Shown here one piece after another: positions 1 to 7,775 of a DNA stretch of 44,351 bases. Within the stretch, counting starts at the first letter, position 1, and each line of letters opens with the position of its first letter. Below the pieces are notes generated by a model. It was given only the letters and a program-made list of their open reading frames with translations. It made no database searches and was not told where the DNA came from. A program made the translations under genes and the position numbers. The DNA is from Catenulispora pinistramenti (GTDB lineage: Bacteria; Actinomycetota; Actinomycetes; Streptomycetales; Catenulisporaceae), in NCBI RefSeq assembly GCF_018274385.1, contig NZ_JAAFYZ010000067.1:1-44351 (forward strand), in the 5' to 3' direction.

Positions 1-546
1 ATGCGAGGAGACCTTAAGTATCGTCGGCAGGGAGAGGAGAGTCAGAGACAGGCCCCACACCGCGGCGACCATCCCGCCGAGCGCCGGCCCCGCCACCCCG
101 GCGCTGGACACGGCCACGCTGAGCAGCGCGTTGGCGTCGCCGCGCCGGTGGTCCGGGATGAGCCGCGGGATCAGCGCCTGGAGCGACGGGCTGAAGATGC
201 CCTCGCCGATCCCGGACAGTGCGGCGGTGACGGTCATCGCGACGAGCGTGGCGTGCCCGGTGAGCAGCAGCACGCCGAACGCGACCTGCGCCCCGCACCG
301 CAGCAGATCGGAGGCGATCATCACCAGCCGCCCGCCGAGCCGGTCCGCGAACACCCCGCCGAGCAGCAGGAGCAGGATCACCGGCACGATGCGCGCGGCC
401 ATCACCCACCCCAGGCCGCCGGCCCCGACCCCGGTGTGCAGGACGGCGAACGCGGTGGCGACCGGGGCCATGGCGCTGCCGAGCTTGGAAGTGAGATAGC
501 CGGTGAAGAACCAACGGAAGTCTTTGTCGGCCAGAGCACTGAACAT
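1..546 (-). CDS. MFS transporter, N-terminal part (C-terminus outside window)
   Basis: The reverse strand reads MFSALADKDFRWFFTGYL and then several hydrophobic segments. A loop with ADRLGGRLV follows TM2, the usual MFS loop 2-3 position, and FSPSLQALIPRL follows TM4, as in drug exporters of the MFS_3/EntS type. About 182 residues are visible, six helices or fewer, and the gene runs off the left edge. The likely role is proton-driven efflux of a small molecule across the cytoplasmic membrane. The start is ATG at 546; GTG at 555 is in frame and also possible, and neither has a good ribosome site. The final ~15 visible residues (LSLPTILKVSSH) look unlike the usual TM5-TM6 sequence, so homology may break near position 45. 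The twin palindromes at 647-660 and 726-739 lie upstream and may control it. Confidence 0.7.
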   Translation of the reverse strand, partial: MFSALADKDFRWFFTGYLTSKLGSAMAPVATAFAVLHTGVGAGGLGWVMAARIVPVILLLLLGGVFADRLGGRLVMIASDLLRCGAQVAFGVLLLTGHATLVAMTVTAALSGIGEGIFSPSLQALIPRLIPDHRRGDANALLSVAVSSAGVAGPALGGMVAAVWGLSLTLLSLPTILKVSSH

Positions 547-646
547 TCGAGACACGTGGGGGAGCGTGACCCGCGGACAACCGGGCGCTCAAGAGTTTTC
601 TGCGTCAAAGTTGAGTCTCTTTGCCTGAACTTTATCGGTGGCACTT

Positions 647-660
647 TTTACCGCAGTAAA
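647..660. promoter_or_regulatory. Palindromic operator candidate, copy 1
   Basis: TTTAC-CGCA-GTAAA is a perfect 5-bp-arm dyad. It lies about 100 bp upstream of the MFS gene start and in the shared intergenic region with the recombinase remnant. The same sequence recurs in inverted orientation at 726-738. Confidence 0.5.
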
Positions 661-725
661 TACCATCTGTTGCCCGGCGTATTACACTTCCCTGGGAAGC
701 GATGAGGGGAAGGCAGAGCGTAGTG

Positions 726-739
726 TTTACTGCGGTAAT
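726..739. promoter_or_regulatory. Palindromic operator candidate, copy 2
   Basis: TTTAC-TGCG-GTAAT repeats the 647-660 dyad with one arm mismatch. The two centres are 79 bp apart, close to 7.5 helical turns. It ends a few bases before the GGAGGAG ribosome site at 743-749, so a bound protein would block the downstream gene. Confidence 0.5.
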
Positions 740-761
740 TTCGGAGGAGTTCGCGCCGCCC

Positions 762-1547
762 GTGGAGTACGCGGTCGCGGTAGAACGCTTCCTCGGCTCC
801 GCGGGCCTGAGCGCGGCCTCACAGCGGATCTACCGAATCGCCCTCACCACCTGGGCCTGGCTGCTGGTCGACCGCGAATCCCCGGTCGGAGCCGCCCGCC
901 GAGGCGCCCCGGCGCCGGTGGTGCCGCTGAGCCTGCTCGACAACGCGACGGCCCCCGCCCGGCTGGCAGCCGGTTTCGCCGCCCGGGAAGCAGCGGTCGG
1001 CGCCCGCACGGCGAACCGCGAACTGGCGATCCTTCGCAGCGCCCTGGCCTGGTGGCGCGCCCGGGAGTGGGTGGTCACCGACCCGACCGCCGGAATCCGC
1101 CGCCGCGCCGCGACGGCGTCCGGCGTCGAACCGCTCAGCGACGACCAGGCGCGCGCCGTACTCCGCCTCCGCGCCCCGCTACGCGAGCAAGCCCTGTGGC
1201 ACGCCGTCTATGACAGCGGCGGCGGCATCGAGCGCATTCTCACCCTGGACGTCCCCGACCTGGACCCGAGCGGCCGCCGCACCCACCCGCGCGTCCCCGG
1301 CGACCCCCTGCACTGGCGCCCGACGACCGGGAACCTGCTGGCCCTGCTCGCCGCGGGCCGCCCCTCAGGCCCGCTGTTCCTCACCGGCCGGCGCGCGCCG
1401 GCCGGCACCCCGGCCCGCGACCGGTGCATGGTGACCGGCCGCGGACGACTGTCATACCGGCGCGCGGCGGAGCTGTTCACCGCGGCGACGCAGGGGCTTG
1501 ACACCGCGGGGCGCGGATGGACCCTGCGGCAACTGCGACGCGGCTGA
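762..1547 (+). pseudogene. Tyrosine recombinase remnant lacking its catalytic C-terminus
   Basis: The ORF begins with a SAM-like core-binding domain (about residues 1-115: AVERFLGSAGLSAASQRIYR, then TANRELAILRSALAWWR). The start of a phage-integrase catalytic domain follows, with the family phrase GPLFLTGRRAPAGTP and LSYRRAAELF. GTG at 762 is chosen because GGAGGAG lies at 743-749; an in-frame ATG at 702 would put an operator inside the gene. Two features suggest inactivity. The catalytic arginine I region reads YDSGGGIERIL, where this family normally carries an Arg. The protein stops at WTLRQLRRG, where intact relatives read H-Q-L-R-H and continue about 50 residues to the nucleophilic tyrosine. 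It cannot be an active recombinase as it stands. Truncation fits the damaged gene that follows. Confidence 0.65.
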
Positions 1548-1591
1548 AAGCCACAGGTCGCCAGACCCCCGCGCGTGACAGTCTTCTGCCC

Positions 1592-2067
1592 GTGACGAGC
1601 GACGTGGCGTGGTGGCCGGAAGATCCAGAGATCGACGCCGGCCGGGTCGCGGCCCTGACCGTCTCCTACAACACCCGCGAGCTGACCGCCTTCCTGCTCT
1701 GGTCCCTGCGCACGATCGTGACCTGGCCGAACCTGGAGATCGTGGTCGTGGACAACGGCTCCCGCGACGGATCGGCCCGCATGCTGGCCCAGGCCGCTGA
1801 CGACGGCGTCTGCACGCTGCTCGCCAACGACGACAACCGCCAGCACGGCCCGGGCCTCAACCAGGGAATCTCCCACCTGGCCAGCCGCCCCGGCCCGCGT
1901 CCGGAATGGATCTGGATCCTGGACTCCGACGTCGTGGCCACCCGCCCCGACGCGCTCTCGGCCGCCGTCGAAACCGCCAGGCAGAACACTACGCCGAGGT
2001 CCCCGGCGCGGATCAGCGCTACCGGGAGCTCCTGACCAGGTTCCGCGAGGAATCACCCATCGTATAA
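1592..2067 (+). pseudogene. Family 2 glycosyltransferase with internal deletion
   Basis: The open frame from GTG 1592 (alternative ATG 1517) shows a GT-A fold N-terminal half: VAALTVSYNTRELTAFLLWS, then EIVVVDNGSRDGSARML, then WIWILDSDVVATRP, where DSD is the metal-binding DxD motif. This frame ends at 2035 in an unlikely tail (TTPRSPARISATGSS). Another frame from about 1984 to the TAA at 2065-2067 reads HYAEVPGADQRYRELLTRFR and ends REESPIV, which looks like a real C-terminus. The simplest reading is loss of the middle of the gene with a frame change near 1975-1985. Members of this family usually have around 250-330 residues. It sits directly after the truncated recombinase, so the whole 0.7-2.1 kb stretch appears decayed. 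Confidence 0.6.
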
Positions 2068-2236
2068 GCATCCTTATGGGGTGCACCCTCCGCTGGACGG
2101 GTGATTCGGCTCCGAAGCCTCTCCGAACCGCGTTAATGCCCGGCGACAATTGGTGCATAAGCGGGTGTGCCCCGGAGCCAGGGGTGCGGCGTTCCTCCGG
2201 GTCCGCCCGATCCGAAGACTGAGTTTGGCGGACACC

Positions 2237-4618
2237 ATGGAGCCTGAGGAGGGGACGCGGCCGCTTCCGCGTCATCGTTTCGTCGAGTTGCCGGTGTTCG
2301 GGACGGCATCGGGGCGGACCGGGGGTGCGGTGCGGGCCGACCAGATCGCCGAGCTGCGGACGATCGCCGGGATCGCGCCGGACGACACGGCGCCGCGGCG
2401 CAGCGAGCCGGAACAGGGGCCGGAACAGGGACCCGGACCGGGATCGGATCTAGAGCTGGAATCGGAACCGGCGCCGCGCCACGACGCCGAGAGAGCGGCG
2501 CCGAAGTCCTCCCGCATCCCCGCCCTCGACGGACTCCGAGCCCTAGCCGTCGCCGCCGTCCTCCTCTACCACGCCGGCTTCTCCCACGCCCGAGGCGGCT
2601 TCCTCGGCGTCGACGTCTTCTTCGTGCTGTCCGGCTACCTCATCACCGGCCTGCTCGCCCGCGAATACCTCGCGACCGGCGCCGTCGCTCTGGGCCGGTT
2701 CTACCAGCGCCGCGCGCGCCGCCTGCTGCCCGGGTTGTTCGTCGTCCTGGCCGGCGTCTGCGCCTACGTGGTCCTGTGTCTGCCGAGCGAGGCCGCGGGC
2801 TTCCGCAGCGACGCCACCGCCTCGCTGTTCTACGTCACCAACTGGTGGTTCGTCGCCAAGGGCCAGTCCTATTTCGGCGGGACCGGCCGCCCGAGCCTGC
2901 TGCTGCACCTGTGGTCGCTGGCGGTCGAGGAGCAGTTCTACGTGGTCTGGCCGGCGTTCCTGCTGGTCGCGCTCGGACGGTCACCGCAAGGCGAGCGCAT
3001 GGAGCGCCTTGAGCGGATCAGGGCTTTGTGGCGCGCCGTCGGCTGGGCCACCTTGCTGAGCGCCTGCTCGATCGGCCTGTGCGTCATGCTCTACTCGCCC
3101 TGGCGCGACCCCTCCCGCGTCTACTACGGCACCGACACCCGCGCGTTCGAGCTGTTGATCGGCGTGCTCGCCGCGCTCGTGCAGATCGCCCGCGAGAAGC
3201 CCCGGCAGGCGGCTGCCGCTGCCGCCGCTGCCGCCGAAGACCGGTCGACCGCGCTCTCTTGGCGCCGCATCGCCACCGAATCCGCATCCTTCCTCACCCT
3301 GGCCGGCATCGTGTGGGCCTTCGCGGCCGTGCCGGCGTCCTCGCCCGCGCTTTACCCGTTCGGCCTGGCCGCGGTGTCCGTCGCGTCGGCCGTCCTCATC
3401 AGGACCCTGGTCGCGGGCACCGCGGTGTCCAACCTGCTGTCCCGCCGGATGTTCGTCTGGCTCGGCGAACGCTCCTATGCGCTCTACCTGTGGCACTGGC
3501 CGATCTTCGACGTCACCCGTCCCGGAGCCGACGTCGCCTGGCCTGCGCAGACGGTCTTCCTGGTGCGTGTCGTCCTCTCCCTGCTGTTCGCCGACCTGAC
3601 CTACCGCTTCATCGAGACGCCGGTCCGTCACGGTGCCCTCGGCCGGGCTGTCGCCCGCGCTCGGGAGGCGTTCGGCCGACGCGAACTCGGCGTGCCGCTG
3701 GCGACCGCCGGATCGGCGCTGGCCGTCCTCGCCGCGGCCGCCATGCTCGCCGACACGCTGGTCACGACCGCCGCCGCGCACCCCGCCGACGCGCGGGCCG
3801 TCGCGGTCGACAACCGCCCGGACGCCGCCCTCGACGGGCTGCGCGGCGCCGCGCCGCAGCCCGAACCGCATGCCGCGACCACCGGGGCGGTCGGCAACGC
3901 GATCCCGAACTACCCGACCGCGATGCCGCCGCGTCCGGCGCATCCGCCGCGGGTGGCGCTGATCGGCGACTCGCAGGGGATGACCCTCTACCTCAACCGG
4001 CCGCCGGACACCGCCGAATACCTGCGGCTCTTCGACGACACCACCGAGGGCTGCGACTTCCTCGGCGGGCGGATCAGCAGCGGGGCGGGGGACCGGCGCG
4101 ATCTGGACGCCGAATGCGGTGGCACGGTGGCGAAGTGGGCCTCCCGGATCTCCCGCGACCGGGCCGCCGCCGCGCTGCTGATGGTCGGGGCCTGGGACCT
4201 GTTCGACGAGCAGGTGAACGGGACCGCGCTGCCGTTCGGCAGCGCCGGCTGGGACGCGTACTTCACGGGTCGGCTGGCGCAGACGGTCAGCACTTTGAAG
4301 GCCACCGGCCTGCCGCAGCTCGATCTCGCGCTGCTGCCGTGCTACCGGCCCGTCCACACCTCCGGTAGCGGCGGCGGCCTGTGGCCGGAGCGCGGCGACG
4401 ACTCGCGCGTCGCGCACGTCAACGCGCTGCTGGCGGCCTACGCTCACGACCCGGCGCATCATGTCCGCGCCGTGTACCCGCCGGCGCAGTTCTGCCAGGA
4501 CCCGGCCATCGCCGCCAGCCGCTCCTACCGCTGGGACGGTGTGCACTACTACAAGCCGGGGGCGCGGCTATATTTGCGAAACGCGATCCCCCAACTGCTG
4601 GAGGCGAAGACGTCGTGA
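2237..4618 (+). CDS. Acyltransferase 3 with C-terminal SGNH domain (OafA/YrhL-like)
   Basis: A 793-residue integral membrane acyltransferase, predicted to move acyl groups across the membrane onto a cell-surface glycan or related acceptor. Residues 1-90 are a charged, Glu/Pro/Gly-rich cytoplasmic leader. The acyltransferase-3 domain (about 93-470) opens with IPALDGLRALAVAAVLLYHAG, containing the conserved histidine, and GVDVFFVLSGYLITGLL, followed by about ten hydrophobic segments. The extracytoplasmic SGNH hydrolase-like domain has ALIGDSQG with the nucleophile Ser579 and WDGVHY with Asp767 and His770, the complete catalytic set. ATG 2237 is preferred; in-frame TTG 2150 and GTG 2153 give an arginine-rich extension with no better ribosome site. 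The stop overlaps the next gene by 4 bp. The donor and acceptor cannot be told from sequence. Confidence 0.88.
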   Translation: MEPEEGTRPLPRHRFVELPVFGTASGRTGGAVRADQIAELRTIAGIAPDDTAPRRSEPEQGPEQGPGPGSDLELESEPAPRHDAERAAPKSSRIPALDGLRALAVAAVLLYHAGFSHARGGFLGVDVFFVLSGYLITGLLAREYLATGAVALGRFYQRRARRLLPGLFVVLAGVCAYVVLCLPSEAAGFRSDATASLFYVTNWWFVAKGQSYFGGTGRPSLLLHLWSLAVEEQFYVVWPAFLLVALGRSPQGERMERLERIRALWRAVGWATLLSACSIGLCVMLYSPWRDPSRVYYGTDTRAFELLIGVLAALVQIAREKPRQAAAAAAAAAEDRSTALSWRRIATESASFLTLAGIVWAFAAVPASSPALYPFGLAAVSVASAVLIRTLVAGTAVSNLLSRRMFVWLGERSYALYLWHWPIFDVTRPGADVAWPAQTVFLVRVVLSLLFADLTYRFIETPVRHGALGRAVARAREAFGRRELGVPLATAGSALAVLAAAAMLADTLVTTAAAHPADARAVAVDNRPDAALDGLRGAAPQPEPHAATTGAVGNAIPNYPTAMPPRPAHPPRVALIGDSQGMTLYLNRPPDTAEYLRLFDDTTEGCDFLGGRISSGAGDRRDLDAECGGTVAKWASRISRDRAAAALLMVGAWDLFDEQVNGTALPFGSAGWDAYFTGRLAQTVSTLKATGLPQLDLALLPCYRPVHTSGSGGGLWPERGDDSRVAHVNALLAAYAHDPAHHVRAVYPPAQFCQDPAIAASRSYRWDGVHYYKPGARLYLRNAIPQLLEAKTS

Positions 4619-5202
4619 TCGTTCCGGCGAACGAGGCGAGCTGGTCGGACTTGCAGGCGATTCTCAAGTCCGCCAACTGCCACGGCTGCCGGTGCTATTG
4701 CCAGCGGTTCAAGAGCCCGGGAAGCGACTGGCGCACCGTTTCCGACGAGGAGCGGGCCTTCCGGTTGCAGGCGCAGACCTCGTGCGGGGATCCGAAGGCG
4801 CGGACGACCAGCGGTCTGGTCGCCTACCGGGACGGCGAACCGGTCGGGTGGGTCTCGGTCGAGCCTCGGACCGGGTTCGGTGCGTTGCGCCGGAGCCGGG
4901 TGCCGTGGCAGGGGCGGGATGAGGACAAGGACGACTCCGGGGTCTGGGCCGTGACCTGCTTCCACACCCGGCCGGGGCATCGGAAGCAGGGAGTCGCCGG
5001 GGAGTTGGCCAAGGCCACGGTGCCGTTCGCTCGGGAGCGGGGCGCCAAGGCGTTGGAGGCTTATCCGATGGTGGTCGAGCCGGGGGATTCGGTGCCTTGG
5101 GGTGAGACGCACGTCGGGACCAAGACGATGTTCGAGGACTGCGGGTTCGTCGAGGTCAGTCGGCCCACGCTGCGGCGGGTCGTCATGCGGATCGACTTCT
5201 GA
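4615..5202 (+). CDS. GNAT-family N-acetyltransferase
   Basis: A 195-residue GCN5-related acetyltransferase. The acetyl-CoA-binding region is around VWAVTCFHTRPGHRKQGVAGELAKATV, where the R/Q-x-x-G-x-A/G pattern is read as H-R-K-Q-G-V-A-G. A cysteine-rich stretch CHGCRCYCQRF near residue 22 is typical of a group of actinobacterial GNATs. GTG 4615 overlaps the stop of the acyltransferase (GTGA), with GGAGG at 4600-4604, so the two are translationally coupled and probably act together or share regulation. The gene converges on the TetR gene 19 bp away. The substrate is unknown. Confidence 0.85.
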   Translation: MIVPANEASWSDLQAILKSANCHGCRCYCQRFKSPGSDWRTVSDEERAFRLQAQTSCGDPKARTTSGLVAYRDGEPVGWVSVEPRTGFGALRRSRVPWQGRDEDKDDSGVWAVTCFHTRPGHRKQGVAGELAKATVPFARERGAKALEAYPMVVEPGDSVPWGETHVGTKTMFEDCGFVEVSRPTLRRVVMRIDF

Positions 5203-5221
5203 GCTGTCAGGGCACCGATGG

Positions 5222-5836
5222 TCAGGTGCGTGGTGCCCGACCGCGCACCAGAGGCAGGAAGATCTCTTCCACGATCTCGACCAGCACGTCGTCCGGCACC
5301 TCCGGCAGACCGCGCAGCGCGTACTCGCCGCGCAGCACCGTGACCGGCACCGACGCCACTCGCGGATGGACGGCCTCCGGGGGCGCCTCGCCCCGGGCCA
5401 CGGCGCGTTCCAGCAGCGTCACCCACGCCGTGTCCATGGCGTTGCCGCCGGTCTGCGTGCGCAGCAGGGTGAGCAGGTCGGGGTCGTCGGCGACCGCCGT
5501 GAGCAGGGCCCGTAACACAGCACCCTGCGGTGAGGACCACGTGGCGTTCGCTGCCCGCAGCAGCGCCAGCGCGTCGGTGCGCAGCGCGCCGGTGTCCGGG
5601 ACCTGGAGTTCGGTGTCGGCGATGCGCCGGTACGCGGCGATGCCGAGGGCGGCGCGGGTCGGCCAGCGTCGGTAGATCGCGTTCTTGTTGGTCCCGGCGC
5701 GCTGCGCCACGCGGTCCATCGTCATGCCCGCGTACCCGGACTCGCTGAGCTCTCCGGCCGCGGCGCGCAGGATCGCGTCCTCCAACGCCGGGCCTCGGCG
5801 CCTGGTCGGGGTGTCGCGCTGCTGGTCGGGGGTCAT
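5222..5836 (-). CDS. TetR/AcrR-family transcriptional regulator
   Basis: A 204-residue regulator with an N-terminal helix-turn-helix: LEDAILRAAAGELSESGYAG, then MTMDRVAQRAGTNKNAIYRRW, the classic TetR recognition helix with YRRW. The C-terminal ligand-binding half resembles the TetR_C group common in actinobacteria. It is transcribed away from the TIM-barrel gene at 5924. A perfect 9-bp-arm palindrome lies 22 bp upstream of its ATG, so autorepression and control of the divergent gene are likely. The ligand is unknown. Confidence 0.9.
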   Translation of the reverse strand: MTPDQQRDTPTRRRGPALEDAILRAAAGELSESGYAGMTMDRVAQRAGTNKNAIYRRWPTRAALGIAAYRRIADTELQVPDTGALRTDALALLRAANATWSSPQGAVLRALLTAVADDPDLLTLLRTQTGGNAMDTAWVTLLERAVARGEAPPEAVHPRVASVPVTVLRGEYALRGLPEVPDDVLVEIVEEIFLPLVRGRAPRT

Positions 5837-5857
5837 CGCGGATCATCCTCTCGAAAA

Positions 5858-5878
5858 TAGGGTACGCTCCGTACCCTA
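5858..5878. promoter_or_regulatory. TetR operator between divergent genes
   Basis: TAGGGTACG-CTC-CGTACCCTA is a perfect inverted repeat with 9-bp arms and a 3-bp spacer. It lies 22 bp from the TetR start and 45 bp from the divergent gene start, the expected place for a shared TetR operator. Confidence 0.8.
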
Positions 5879-5923
5879 AGTTGCCTTAATCGGACCCTGT
5901 CGGTCCATGGATCGGAGACAGCG

Positions 5924-7000
5924 ATGCGCGCCTTCGGCGTCACCTACGACACCGGCTTCACCAGCGCCGGCACCACCAACCACGAACCGTTCCTGCCAGA
6001 CATTGTCCAGCGTGAGATGCGCGTCATCCGCGAGGTGCTGCACTGCGACGCGGTGCGGATCACCGGCGGCGTCGCGGACCGGCTGGAGATCGCGGCTCGG
6101 GCCGCGGCCGAGGCCGGGCTGGAGGTCTGGTACGCGCCGTTCACCAACGGCCTGACGCAGGACGAGCTGCTGACCTTCCTGCTCGACGCGGCCGAGCGCG
6201 CCGAGCGGCTGCGAGCGGCCGGGGCGCGCGTCGTGTTCCTCACCGGGTCGGAGATCTCGCTGTTCACCGACGGCTTCCTGCCGGGTGCCGATTTCCAGGA
6301 ACGCGCGGCGGTTCTGGGCGATCCGGCGCGGTTCCGGGCTTTGCTGCCGCAGCTGAACGCGGACCTCAACGCGTTCCTGGCGCGGGTCCTGGCCGGAGTC
6401 AGGGCCCGATTCCGGGGCCGGGTCGGCTACTGCTCGGTCGCCTTCGAAATGGTGGACTGGACGCCCTTCGACCTCATCGCCTCCGATGCCGGCTACCGCA
6501 ACGCCACCAACGAGGCCGCCTTCGCTGACACGTTGCGTGCTCAAGTCGCGCAGGGCAAGCCGTTCGCCGTCACCGAGTTCGGCTGCGGCGCCTTCCGCGG
6601 CGCCGCCGCCGTCGCGGGGCGCGAAGACGCGGTCGCCGAGTGGGGCGAGGACGGGCGGCCGGTCCGGATGGCTGAGGGGAAGATCCGGGATGAGCAGGAA
6701 CAGGCCGCGTATCTGCGAGAAATGCTTGGCCTGTATGACGAAGGCGGGGTGGAGGCGGCCTTCGTCTATACCTTCGCGCGCTGGGACGAACAGACACTCG
6801 GCGACCGCGAGAACGAGCCGGAGCGGGACTTCGACATCGCCAGCTTCGGCATTGTCAGGGTGCTGCCGCCGGGGGTCGCCGAGGGGGACTACGCGGAGTT
6901 GGGCTGGGAGCCCAAGGCCGCGTTCGGGGCGGTGGCGGAGTTCGGGGCGGCGCGGGCGGCCCGGGCCGCGGAGGCCGCCGAGGCCGCCGGAGTCGGCTGA
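5924..7000 (+). CDS. TIM-barrel (glycoside-hydrolase-like) protein of unknown function
   Basis: A 358-residue protein starting MRAFGVTYDTGFTSAGTTNHE. It reads like a (beta/alpha)8 barrel: VRITGGVADRLEIAARAAAEAGLEVWYAPF, FLTGSEISLF, VGYCSVAFEMVDWTPFDLIASDAGY, KPFAVTEFGCGAF and AAFVYTFARWDE. The Glu in TGSEIS and the Glu in TEFGCGAF sit where retaining glycoside hydrolases carry acid/base and nucleophile residues. Activity on a sugar is therefore an inference, not shown. I recall relatives in Streptomyces annotated loosely as abortive-infection proteins, which I cannot verify. No signal peptide is visible, so it is probably cytoplasmic. The C-terminus is Ala/Glu-rich. GGAG at 5914-5917 supports ATG 5924. 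It is probably repressed by the divergent TetR protein. Confidence 0.75.
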   Translation: MRAFGVTYDTGFTSAGTTNHEPFLPDIVQREMRVIREVLHCDAVRITGGVADRLEIAARAAAEAGLEVWYAPFTNGLTQDELLTFLLDAAERAERLRAAGARVVFLTGSEISLFTDGFLPGADFQERAAVLGDPARFRALLPQLNADLNAFLARVLAGVRARFRGRVGYCSVAFEMVDWTPFDLIASDAGYRNATNEAAFADTLRAQVAQGKPFAVTEFGCGAFRGAAAVAGREDAVAEWGEDGRPVRMAEGKIRDEQEQAAYLREMLGLYDEGGVEAAFVYTFARWDEQTLGDRENEPERDFDIASFGIVRVLPPGVAEGDYAELGWEPKAAFGAVAEFGAARAARAAEAAEAAGVG

Positions 7001-7035
7001 GGCCTCGGGCTGGGCGTGGGCCATGGGCCGAGGCC
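7001..7035. terminator. Hairpin between convergent genes
   Basis: GGCCTCGG (7001-7008) pairs with CCGAGGCC (7028-7035). It begins right after the TIM-barrel stop codon and faces the end of the response-regulator gene. No T-run follows, as is usual in this GC range. Confidence 0.45.
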
Positions 7036-7055
7036 GTGGGCCGAGCGTGGCGGAA

Positions 7056-7775
7056 TTATGTCTGCTGCGTACCCGAAGCAGCCCCGCGTCCCACCGGAGG
7101 CGACGGCACCTCGTCCTCCGGCGCTATCCCGTGCCGCACCGCCCACAGCGCGGCCTGCGTGCGGTCGGCGACGCCGAGCTTCATCAGGATGTTGGAGACG
7201 TGTGTCTTGACCGTTTTCTCGGCCAGGACCAGCGTTCGGGCGATCTCACGGTTGGAGCGTCCCCGCGCGATCAGTATCAGGACTTCGCGCTCGCGGGCGG
7301 TCAGGGCCGGGGCCGTTGAGCCGCTGTCCGCTGCGCTGCCGCTGCTTCCCGAGTCCAGGAGCGCCGCGGCCACTTCGGGTTCCAGCAGCACGTGGCCGGC
7401 GTGGACCGAGCGCACCGCCGCGGCCAGTGCCGACGGGTCCACGTCCTTGTAGACGTAGCCGCGGGCCCCGGCCCTGATCGCGGGGATGATCATGCGGCGG
7501 TCGGTGAAGCTGGTCACGACCAGGACCCGGGCCGTGGAGCCGGCGTCGCGCAGCAGCTCCATCGCGGCGACGCCGTCCACGCCGGGCATCACCAGGTCCA
7601 GGAGGATCACGTCGGGCTTCAGCTCGGCCGCGGTCTGGGCGCATTCGGCGCCGTCCGCCGCTTCCCCGACCACCTCGATGCCGTCCTGGAGTTCCAGGAA
7701 GGTGCGCAGGCCCTGGCGGACCATGCGGTGGTCGTCCGCGATCAATACCCTGATGACCTCAGCCCGCGCGGCCAC
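7056..7775 (-). CDS. NarL/FixJ-family response regulator
   Basis: A 239-residue cytoplasmic transcription factor. The receiver domain (about 8-125) begins [17 protein letters not shown] with the acidic pair DD, has the phospho-acceptor Asp in [11 protein letters not shown], the conserved Thr/Ser in VVTSF and Lys in YVYKDV. A LuxR-type HTH (about 160-225) follows: [22 protein letters not shown] and [15 protein letters not shown]. The start is GTG 7775, which overlaps the end of the kinase gene by 17 bp, so the two are co-translated. The kinase upstream is the obvious phosphodonor. Confidence 0.93.
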   Translation of the reverse strand: MAARAEVIRVLIADDHRMVRQGLRTFLELQDGIEVVGEAADGAECAQTAAELKPDVILLDLVMPGVDGVAAMELLRDAGSTARVLVVTSFTDRRMIIPAIRAGARGYVYKDVDPSALAAAVRSVHAGHVLLEPEVAAALLDSGSSGSAADSGSTAPALTAREREVLILIARGRSNREIARTLVLAEKTVKTHVSNILMKLGVADRTQAALWAVRHGIAPEDEVPSPPVGRGAASGTQQT

